Shown here: positions 16,043 to 22,511 of the stretch, in pieces
Layout of the letters: every line of letters begins with the position of its first letter
Numbering within the stretch: the first letter of the stretch is position 1
Assembly: GCA_964545715.1 (NCBI GenBank)
Contig: CAZJHX010000130.1
Coordinates: 1-30,875, forward strand
Direction: 5' to 3'
DNA length: 30,875 bases
Source of the DNA: CAZJHX01 sp964545715
GTDB lineage: Bacteria > Myxococcota_A > UBA9042 > GCA-2863065
Notes under the pieces: model-generated
Databases searched by the model: none
Seen by the model: only the letters and a program-made list of their open reading frames with translations
Told to the model about the DNA's origin: nothing
Position numbers and translations under genes: made by a program

Positions 16043-16495
16043 CTACCTCCGAACCGTGAACTTCACATGTGGGACGAACCGCGCGTCCGACTCGTTATAA
16101 AACTCGTATGCGTAGCTGACCGAAACGTTAAAACCGAGCACGAGCTTGGTGTCACCTTCATCGATCGTGCGCGGCTTGTTCTGGGACCCTCGCTCGAAGA
16201 CCAGCGTGGCCCGTCCCTGCCGCGACTCCTTGTCCTGCTCGTCGCCAACGGCGTCCCAGCGGGTGGTCTGCAACGTAACCAACAGGTCCGTGCCCTTCAA
16301 CCAAACCGTCTTGTATCCCTTGATCTCGATCTCTTTGCCCAGATCGTGTGGGAACCCTTTGTTGGACAGGTCGACCGGCTTGGGCTTGGGCGGCGGAGCG
16401 ACCTTTACGGGCGCCGTCACGGGACCTACGTGCGTGGCTGAGCCACACGCCAGCAACAACGACGACATCAGCAATCCGACCAAAAAAGCGCGCAT
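16043..16495 (-). CDS. Small lipoprotein of unknown function heading the protease unit
   Basis: The 150-residue lipoprotein starts at ATG 16495 with GGTGG about six bases upstream; an in-frame TTG at 16516 is rejected. The leader ends in Leu-Leu-Ala-Cys (Cys17). A Pro/Lys/Val-rich spacer (about 24-40) is followed by a compact beta-type domain containing GYKTVWLKGTDLLVTLQ and ending in HVKFTVRR, given here in two parts. I recognise no family. Its stop is three bases before the next start and its last codons carry that gene's ribosome-binding site, making it the first gene of a five-gene unit with the exported protein, the matrixin protease, glutaredoxin and the Trm112-like protein. The unit's promoter should lie in the 51-base divergent gap before sfsA, but I see no convincing boxes there. 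Confidence 0.75.
   Translation of the reverse strand: MRAFLVGLLMSSLLLACGSATHVGPVTAPVKVAPPPKPKPVDLSNKGFPHDLGKEIEIKGYKTVWLKGTDLLVTLQTTRWDAVGDEQDKESRQGRATLVFERGSQNKPRTIDEGDTKLVLGFNVSVSYAYEFYNESDARFVPHVKFTVRR
16045..16050 (-). promoter_or_regulatory. Perfect Shine-Dalgarno site deciding a TTG start
   Basis: GGAGGT on the minus strand lies five bases before TTG 16039 and overlaps the stop codon region of the upstream lipoprotein gene (the TAG is at 16043-16045). It is the best ribosome-binding site seen in the window and fixes the start of the exported protein at a rare TTG. Confidence 0.8.
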
Positions 16496-16546
16496 CAGAG
16501 TCCACCCATTTTTCAAGCTTCGCTATCGAGGCGCGCGTACTTTATC

Positions 16547-17272
16547 ATGCGCGCGGCCATGCGGATCGACTTCAAACAGCCGCTGACAGAAGGGCGGCTG
16601 ATACGGCGCTACAAGCGCTTCTTTGCGGATGTCGAGCTCAGCGATGGACGCGTCGTCGTGGCCCACTGCGCCAACACCGGCAAGATGAGCGGGTGCGCCG
16701 AGCCCGGCTGCACGGTGTGGCTGGAGCCCGCGCCGACCCCGACAAAGCGCAAGCTGCTGTGGACCTGGGTGCTGACCCGGCGCCTGGACGGCATCATCGT
16801 CGGGGTGCACACGACCTACCCAAACCAGCTCGCTGCGGGCGCGGTAGCGGAGGGCTACATCAAAGCTCTGGCCGGCTACGGGACCATTCGCCGAGAGGTG
16901 AAGCTGGGCAAAAACAGCCGCATCGACATCCACTGCTCGGACCACCCGGAAAAGCCGCCGGCATGGGTCGAGGTCAAGAACGTGACGCTTGTAGAGGACG
17001 CGGTGGCGCTGTTTCCGGACGCGGTGACCGAGCGCGGCAAAAAGCACCTGCAAGAGCTGCGAAAGTGCGTCCGAAAGGGTGAGCGGGCCGCGATGATCTA
17101 TGTGCTGCAGCGCGACGACGCGGACGTGATCCGGGCGGCGCGGTCGATCGATCCCGAGTACGCCAAGACGCTGCGCAGCGCGGTCAAGGCCGGCGTGGAG
17201 GCGTACGGGCTGCGGGTGGTCGCCACGCCGACACATCTGCGAGTCACCGACATGGTTCCGGTGGAGGCCTGA
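16547..17272 (+). CDS. sfsA: SfsA-family DNA/RNA nuclease (sugar fermentation stimulation protein homolog)
   Basis: The 241 residues match SfsA along the full length. The N-terminal OB-like part has GRLIRRYKRFFADVEL and VVVAHCANTGKMSGC, the latter being the family's 'HxxNTGxM' signature. The C-terminal part has the nuclease-like core SRIDIHC...WVEVKNVTL, then LFPDAVTERGKKHLQEL and the IYVLQRDDAD strand. SfsA was named from an E. coli maltose-metabolism phenotype; later work describes nucleic-acid binding and nuclease activity. The start may be ATG 16547 or ATG 16559 (residue 5), and the second sits better with typical family starts. The stop overlaps the start of the FAD dehydrogenase gene by one base (TGATG). 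Confidence 0.93.
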   Translation: MRAAMRIDFKQPLTEGRLIRRYKRFFADVELSDGRVVVAHCANTGKMSGCAEPGCTVWLEPAPTPTKRKLLWTWVLTRRLDGIIVGVHTTYPNQLAAGAVAEGYIKALAGYGTIRREVKLGKNSRIDIHCSDHPEKPPAWVEVKNVTLVEDAVALFPDAVTERGKKHLQELRKCVRKGERAAMIYVLQRDDADVIRAARSIDPEYAKTLRSAVKAGVEAYGLRVVATPTHLRVTDMVPVEA

Positions 17273-18810
17273 TGGGCGAGCTGCTCAAAGGCGTCACGGT
17301 CGAGCTGAGCCAGGTCGGGGATCTGATTTCGGTCGCCGCGCGCGAGCTCGGGATCGACGCCGCGCAGATTAGGCGGGTGGACCCGGTCAAGCGATCGCTG
17401 GATGCGCGCGGCCGGCCCCGCTACGTCATGACGCTGCAGGTGCATTTCACGGACGATCCGCTGCCCGAGGCCGTGTATCGGACGACCTTCGAGGCGCCGC
17501 CCGTGGGCAAGCCGGGGCAGGTGGTGATCGTGGGCACCGGACCCGCCGGGTTGTTCGCCGCGCTGCGCTTTGCCGACGCCGGCATCGGCTGCATCGTGCT
17601 CGATCGCGGGGCCGCCATGGAAGAGCGACACAAGCGCGCCCGAACCCTGCGCGCCGAGCGCGTCTTGGATCCCGAGTGCAACCTCTGCTACGGCGAGGGC
17701 GGCGCCGGCACCTACTCCGACGGCAAGCTGTACACCCGCAAGAAGAGCCCGCGCGTGCGGGACGTCTACGAGCGCCTGGTGGCGTTTGGCGCCGATCCCG
17801 AGATCCTGGTCGACGCGCATCCGCACGTGGGCACAAACCGGATCATCGGCATCGTGGAGCGCATCCGACATCACCTGATCGATCGCGGCATCGACATCCG
17901 CTTCGACACGCGCATGGACGACCTGATCGTCGAGAGCGGCCGCGTGGTCGGGCTGGCGACCTCCAAAGGCGAGCTGAGAGCCGACGCCGTCATAATGGCC
18001 ACCGGTCACAGCGCCCGCGACACCTACGCGATGTTGGACCGCCACGGGGTGACGCTGGTGCCCAAGCCCTTTGCGGTCGGGGCGCGTGTCGAGCACCCGC
18101 AGTCGCTCATCGACACGATCCAGTTCGGGCGCTCGGCGGGGCATCCAGCGCTGGATCCGGCGGAGTATTTTCTGCGCTGCAAGGTCGGCGACCGGGGCGT
18201 CTACTCCTTTTGCATGTGTCCAGGCGGCTTCATCATCCCGACGCCGACCGAGCCCGGGCATCTGAACGTCAACGGCATGAGCAACCAATCGCGCGGCAAT
18301 CACTTCGCCAACGCGGCGCTGGTCGTGACGGTAAACCCCGAGGACTTTGCGCCGACCGGACGCGCGCTGGATGGGCTGGAGTTTCAGCGCAAGATCGAGC
18401 GACTGGCCTTCGAAGCGGGCGGATCGGACTACTCGGCGCCCGCCACGCGGCTGACGGATCTCGTGGCCGGGCGGGGATCGACCACGCTGCCCAACCGCAC
18501 GTCCTACCGGCCGTCCCTGGCAGCGGCCGATATCGGGGAGGTGCTGCCGCCGGTGGTCTCAGACGCGATCGCGGACGCGCTCAACACGTTTGATCGGCGG
18601 ATGCGCGGCTACGTGACCGACGAGGCGATCATCGTGGCTGCTGAGACGACGACGTCCTCACCCATTCGCGTCACACGCGACGACACCCTGCAGTCGGTGA
18701 CGATGCCGGGCTTGTACCCGACCGGCGAGGGCGCAGGGTACGCCGGCGGCATCGTCTCCAGCGCAATCGACGGAATGCGGGTGGCCGAGCGGGTGCTCCT
18801 CGGCGAATAA
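17272..18810 (+). CDS. FAD-dependent dehydrogenase of the COG2509 type
   Basis: The 512-residue cytoplasmic protein has an N-terminal roughly 80-residue alpha/beta domain. A Rossmann nucleotide-binding site follows, VVIVGTGPAGLFAALRFADAG (about 84-104), described here by its GxGxxG at 88-93. Other family marks are CNLCYGEGGAGTYSDGKL, MATGHSARDTY, a Cys-rich YSFCMCPGG, and the C-terminal FAD motif GLYPTGEGAGYAGGI. This pattern is that of the uncharacterised FAD-dependent dehydrogenases grouped in COG2509; the reaction is unknown. The gene overlaps sfsA by one base and is followed after seven bases by a nitroreductase-fold flavoprotein, so two flavoenzymes are likely coexpressed. A reductase/partner relation between them is inference. 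Confidence 0.9.
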   Translation: MGELLKGVTVELSQVGDLISVAARELGIDAAQIRRVDPVKRSLDARGRPRYVMTLQVHFTDDPLPEAVYRTTFEAPPVGKPGQVVIVGTGPAGLFAALRFADAGIGCIVLDRGAAMEERHKRARTLRAERVLDPECNLCYGEGGAGTYSDGKLYTRKKSPRVRDVYERLVAFGADPEILVDAHPHVGTNRIIGIVERIRHHLIDRGIDIRFDTRMDDLIVESGRVVGLATSKGELRADAVIMATGHSARDTYAMLDRHGVTLVPKPFAVGARVEHPQSLIDTIQFGRSAGHPALDPAEYFLRCKVGDRGVYSFCMCPGGFIIPTPTEPGHLNVNGMSNQSRGNHFANAALVVTVNPEDFAPTGRALDGLEFQRKIERLAFEAGGSDYSAPATRLTDLVAGRGSTTLPNRTSYRPSLAAADIGEVLPPVVSDAIADALNTFDRRMRGYVTDEAIIVAAETTTSSPIRVTRDDTLQSVTMPGLYPTGEGAGYAGGIVSSAIDGMRVAERVLLGE

Positions 18811-18817
18811 TGACCCG

Positions 18818-19486
18818 GTGAAGAACCCGCGCCCACCACCAGAGCTGACGCCGCACGTCCACTATCGCCCCGACCTGCCCGCGCAGGAGGCGGCCGACGG
18901 CTTCTATGAGATCATGCGGCAACGCCGAACCATTCGTGAGTTCTCGGACCGGCCGGTGCCCCGGCAGCTGATCGAGACCATCGTGCGCACGGCGTGCTCG
19001 GCTCCAAGCGGCGCCAACAAGCAGCCATGGCGCTTTGTGTGCGTCAGCGATCCGGAGCTGAAGCGCCAGATTCGGGTGGCCGCCGAAGAGGAGGAGCGGC
19101 GGTTTTATGAGCGCCGTGCGTCAGAGCAGTGGCTGGACGACCTGGCGCCGCTGGGCACCGACGCGGACAAGCCGTTTTTGGAGACCGCGCCCTGGCTCAT
19201 CGTGGTGTTCAAGCTCACAAAAGCAGACGACGGCGGGCAGATCTATTACGGCACCGAGTCGGTCGGACTGGCCAGCGGGCTGCTGTTGGCGGCCGCGCAT
19301 CAGGCCGGGCTCGCGACGCTGACCCATACGCCCAGCCCGATGGGCTTTTTGTGCCAGGTGCTGAAGCGACCGGCCAACGAGAAGCCGTTTCTGCTGGTGC
19401 CCGTCGGGTATCCGGCGGACGACTGCCAGGTCCCCACATTTGCCAAGACGCGGCGGCCCCTGGACGAGGTGATGGTCATCGAATGA
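18818..19486 (+). CDS. Nitroreductase-fold flavoprotein with iodotyrosine deiodinase signature
   Basis: The 222-residue protein starts at GTG 18818. It has the FMN-binding motif of the family (RRTIREFSDRPVP, 36-48), APSGANKQPW (62-71), and later TESVGLASG and THTPSPMGF. The residues that clamp the zwitterion of iodotyrosine in IYD enzymes, in the pattern E-x3-Y-x20-K (E157, Y161, K182 in human IYD), are all present as E93, Y97 and K118 with exact spacing, inside EEERRFYERR and LGTDADKPF. It lacks the membrane anchor of the mammalian enzyme, as other bacterial IYD homologs do. The likely activity is FMN-dependent reductive dehalogenation of halotyrosines or a related aromatic amino acid. It sits between the FAD dehydrogenase (7-base gap) and a small exported protein (4-base overlap). 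The natural substrate is unknown. Confidence 0.9.
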   Translation: MKNPRPPPELTPHVHYRPDLPAQEAADGFYEIMRQRRTIREFSDRPVPRQLIETIVRTACSAPSGANKQPWRFVCVSDPELKRQIRVAAEEEERRFYERRASEQWLDDLAPLGTDADKPFLETAPWLIVVFKLTKADDGGQIYYGTESVGLASGLLLAAAHQAGLATLTHTPSPMGFLCQVLKRPANEKPFLLVPVGYPADDCQVPTFAKTRRPLDEVMVIE

Positions 19487-19968
19487 TCGCGCTTTTGGCC
19501 ATCGCGGCGCTGTCCGGTCCGCCGCCCGAGCGCGTGCAGGTGGTGATCGACGTCCTGGAGGCCATTCGGCGCGGTGAGCGACCCTGCACCGACCTGGTCG
19601 CGCGCTACCACGACGGCGACGAGACGGTCGGGACCACGACGGTGCGCATCGCCAAAGGCTGGGTCCGCGTCATTCGCAAGGAGCCCGACGCCGAGAAGGC
19701 CACGTATCGCGGCCGGCTGCCCAAGGGCATGTGCCAGGCGATCATCAAGAACGTGATCGACGCCAGGCTGTGGCGCGCGCGCAGCAAGCGAAAGCGGGCG
19801 GTGCCGGACGAGACGCGACCTCAGATCACGATCGGCGCGCAGGGCGTCAAGCCGTTCAAAGTGCGGATGTGGGGCTTCACGGTGCAGAACAACACGGCGT
19901 TTGCCATCGCCCGCTCGCAGCTGATCCAGGTCGCGCGCGTCGTCAGCAAGCTGAAAGTGCTTTATTGA
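19483..19968 (+). CDS. Small exported protein, unknown function
   Basis: The 161-residue product starts at ATG 19483, which overlaps the nitroreductase stop in an ATGA arrangement, so the two are probably translated together. The first 13 residues are hydrophobic (MIALLAIAALSG) and look like a short signal peptide or a membrane-tethering start with no positively charged n-region, so export is only probable. The rest is basic, with a single early Cys (in GERPCTDLV) and another in GMCQAI, and strand-like segments (TTTVRIAKGWVRVIRK, PQITIGAQG). I recognise no family. A longer in-frame reading back to 19129 exists but lies in the shadow of the nitroreductase gene and is rejected. Confidence 0.7.
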   Translation: MIALLAIAALSGPPPERVQVVIDVLEAIRRGERPCTDLVARYHDGDETVGTTTVRIAKGWVRVIRKEPDAEKATYRGRLPKGMCQAIIKNVIDARLWRARSKRKRAVPDETRPQITIGAQGVKPFKVRMWGFTVQNNTAFAIARSQLIQVARVVSKLKVLY

Positions 19969-19997
19969 GCGTTTGTGAAGCGGCGGCGATCGGCCCT

Positions 19998-20025
19998 TTG
20001 ACGTATACGCCGCGTGCCCTACTGT
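19998..20025 (+). promoter_or_regulatory. Candidate sigma-70-type promoter, possibly giving a leaderless mRNA
   Basis: TTGACG (five of six bases of the -35 consensus) is followed by a 16-base spacer and TACTGT (three of six of -10). It lies in the 65-base gap (19969-20033) before the metallophosphoesterase gene. The -10 box ends eight bases before ATG 20034, so transcription would begin at or next to the start codon. No ribosome-binding site is present between them. Confidence 0.45.
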
Positions 20026-20033
20026 TCTGATCA

Positions 20034-21167
20034 ATGCTGCGTCGCCTCACCATCGGACTGGTCTTCGGCACCCTCGTCGCCGGGCTCATCGTGTCACTGC
20101 ACTATTATCTGGCGCGTCGCTTTGCGCTGGATCTGGCGCTGACGCCGGCGCTGGAGGTGATGATCGTCTCGGTGATCACGGCGCTGGGCGGGTCGATCGT
20201 GCTGCTGCCGATCGGCGAGCGTCTGATGCCGCCGCCGGTGTCCAGGCTGTTCACGATCATCCCCAGCGTGTGGATGGGCATGGCGTTTCTGCTGCTGTCG
20301 CTGACCGCGATCTCGGACCTGCTTCTGTTGGGCGCGCCTGCGACACTTGAGGTGCTGCGCTGGCGGGCGGTGATCGTGGGCGCCGGAGCCCTGGCCCTGG
20401 GGCTACGTGCCACGTGGAACGGTCTGAAAATGCCGGACGTGCGACGCGTCGAGTTTGCCCTGGAGCGCTGGCCGAGCAGCATGAACGGCTTCAAGATCGT
20501 GCAGATCAGCGACATCCACATCGGGCCGATTCGCGGGACCCGCTTCGCGCAGGCGCTGACGGACCGGATCAACGCGCTGAAGCCGGATCTGATCGCGGTG
20601 ACGGGCGATGTCGTAGACGGCCACGTCAAGCTGATCGGCGACCAGGTGGCACCCTTTGGGCAGCTGAGCGCGGATCACGGCGTGTGGTTTGTCACGGGCA
20701 ACCACGACATGTACTCGGGCGCCGGCTCCTGGATGGCGCGGCTGCAGCAGCTGGGCATGAACGTGCTGGCCAACGAGCACGTGCGCGTGGGCGGCGACGA
20801 CGGCTTTCTGCTGGCGGGCGTGCACGATCATCGCGGCGGCATGCTGGACCCCAGGCTGGCCTCGGACGTCGCGCAGGCGCTTGACGGGCGCACACCTCAG
20901 GATGCCGTGGTGTTGCTGGCGCACGATCCCAGCACGTTCAAGGCGGCGGCAAAGCACGATGTCGATCTGCAGCTGTCGGGACACACACACGACGGCCAGA
21001 TCTGGCCCTTCCGGTACCTGGTGCGGCTGGTGATCCCGTGGGTGGCGGGCGCGTATCGAGCGGGCAACAGCCAGCTGTACGTGAGCCGCGGCACGGGCTT
21101 TTGGGGACCGCCCATGCGCCTGGGTGCGCCCGCTGAGATCACAGAGTTAACGATCACAGCGGCCTGA
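20034..21167 (+). CDS. Membrane-anchored metallophosphoesterase (YkuE/YaeI-like)
   Basis: The 377-residue protein has four predicted transmembrane helices in the first 130 residues (about 5-25, 38-60, 76-100, 108-126). A calcineurin-like phosphoesterase domain follows with all metal-ligand motifs: SDIH (Asp160, His162), GDVVDG (Asp192), GNHD (Asn223, His224), LAHDP (His297) and GHTHDGQ (His317, His319). The domain order and the 'GHTHDGQIWPF...GLY/SRGTG' tail match the YkuE/YaeI group, for which lipid or cell-wall phosphoester substrates have been suggested. The dimetal site appears complete, so the enzyme should be active on the membrane face. It starts at ATG 20034 after a candidate promoter without a leader and is followed after 21 bases by the lipoprotein row. 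It may be transcribed alone. Confidence 0.93.
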   Translation: MLRRLTIGLVFGTLVAGLIVSLHYYLARRFALDLALTPALEVMIVSVITALGGSIVLLPIGERLMPPPVSRLFTIIPSVWMGMAFLLLSLTAISDLLLLGAPATLEVLRWRAVIVGAGALALGLRATWNGLKMPDVRRVEFALERWPSSMNGFKIVQISDIHIGPIRGTRFAQALTDRINALKPDLIAVTGDVVDGHVKLIGDQVAPFGQLSADHGVWFVTGNHDMYSGAGSWMARLQQLGMNVLANEHVRVGGDDGFLLAGVHDHRGGMLDPRLASDVAQALDGRTPQDAVVLLAHDPSTFKAAAKHDVDLQLSGHTHDGQIWPFRYLVRLVIPWVAGAYRAGNSQLYVSRGTGFWGPPMRLGAPAEITELTITAA

Positions 21168-21188
21168 CTGTGGTAGGCATCCGCCGCT

Positions 21189-22493
21189 ATGCGAATGCAA
21201 AACCTGTGGATCATGCTGTTGCTCGCTGCCTGTTCGTCGGACGCGGCGCCTGGCGGAACCGCCGCTGAGGCGGGGCATTGCGCCGACAGCCAGGACAACG
21301 ATGACGACGGCTTCACCGACTGTGCGGACCAGGACTGCTGGGGCGACGCGGCGTGCGTGGATGCCGGCAGGGAGGCGGACGTGACGGTGACCGACGCAGC
21401 GCCCGACACACCGGCGCCGGAGGACACGCCCGCGCCTCAAGACACGCCTGCACCCGAAGATGTGCCGGACACGCCGCCGCCCACACCGGACACCAGCGGA
21501 CCATCGCAGCCGTGCCAGCCGTGCGGAACGGGGTCGTTGACGGGCAAGGTCTGCGCGCCCAACGAGCAGGTGTTCGTAAACGACGCGACCATCACCATCG
21601 AGGTCATCAACTGCGACGGGCAGCCCGAGACGCTGACGGCGACGTCGGACCCCAACGGCAACTATCACTTTGACGCCGTGCCCTGCGGCACGCACACGGT
21701 CAACGTGGACAAGGGGTCCTTTCACAACGACTACGGGGCCACGATCACGACCGGGGAGCACACCGATCTCAGCGGCGCGGCGACCAAGCTGTGCTTTCAG
21801 GCGACCAGCACGACGATCGCGGTGCTGACGGGCAACTACGACAACATCGAGGGGCTGCTGACCAAGCTGGGGCTGGAGTTTGACCTGTACTCGGTCGACG
21901 GCGCGGTCGGAGTGGGCACGATTGTGGAGCTGCTGTCCGATCCGACGTCGCTTTCGCAGTACGAGATCATCTTTGCCAACTGCGGCGGCTATCACGGATG
22001 GATGCCGATCGACTTTCCGGACGTCATGCCCAACGTCAAGCAGTACGTGCTCAACGGCGGGTCGTTGTACATGTCGGACTACGCGTGGGTGTACGGCGAG
22101 TGGGCGTTTCCCGACGCGATCGAGTTCATGGGCAGCGACGACGTCAACGACATGTTCAGCGAAAAGAGCCCGCAGCTGATCACCGGGGGCCAGACCTTTA
22201 CGGGCAACATCGCGGACGGCTCATTGGGCGCGTATCTGGGTAAGACGACGCTCAGCGTTACGTTCGATCAGGGGCCGCAGATCGCGCCCGAGGCAGCCGG
22301 GGACGGCACGTTCCCGCACGTATCGGCCAAGGTCTCGCAGTTTACCCCGGCGCTGAACGCGACTATCCCGCTGGTGCTCTCCTACACGCCGGCTGCCGGC
22401 GCGGGGCGCGTTGTGTACACCAACTTTCACAACGACGCGCAGGCCACAGACGACATGCTGAAGGTCCTGCAACATTTGGTCTTCACGCTGTAG
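21189..22493 (+). CDS. Lipoprotein with Ca-binding-like motif, carboxypeptidase-regulatory-like domain and ThuA/amidotransferase-like fold
   Basis: The 434-residue product has a lipobox (Leu-Ala-Ala-Cys15). A DSQDNDDDGFTDCADQDC segment (33-50) follows, which is the Asp-rich, Cys-bounded motif common in secreted proteins of this phylum. Next is a stalk of TPAPED/TPAPQD repeats (74-103). Residues about 112-205 resemble a carboxypeptidase-regulatory-like beta sandwich (SLTGKV...TSDPNGNYHFDAVPCGTHTV). The remainder (about 208-434) resembles a class-I glutamine-amidotransferase/ThuA-like alpha-beta fold (IAVLTGNYDNIEGLL, EIIFANCGGYHGW, LNGGSLYMSDYAWVYG), probably non-enzymatic. Role unknown; likely surface-exposed and linked to the next genes by 18-base or smaller gaps. 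Confidence 0.8.
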   Translation: MRMQNLWIMLLLAACSSDAAPGGTAAEAGHCADSQDNDDDGFTDCADQDCWGDAACVDAGREADVTVTDAAPDTPAPEDTPAPQDTPAPEDVPDTPPPTPDTSGPSQPCQPCGTGSLTGKVCAPNEQVFVNDATITIEVINCDGQPETLTATSDPNGNYHFDAVPCGTHTVNVDKGSFHNDYGATITTGEHTDLSGAATKLCFQATSTTIAVLTGNYDNIEGLLTKLGLEFDLYSVDGAVGVGTIVELLSDPTSLSQYEIIFANCGGYHGWMPIDFPDVMPNVKQYVLNGGSLYMSDYAWVYGEWAFPDAIEFMGSDDVNDMFSEKSPQLITGGQTFTGNIADGSLGAYLGKTTLSVTFDQGPQIAPEAAGDGTFPHVSAKVSQFTPALNATIPLVLSYTPAAGAGRVVYTNFHNDAQATDDMLKVLQHLVFTL

Positions 22494-22511
22494 CCGCAGT
22501 ACAGTGCGCCC

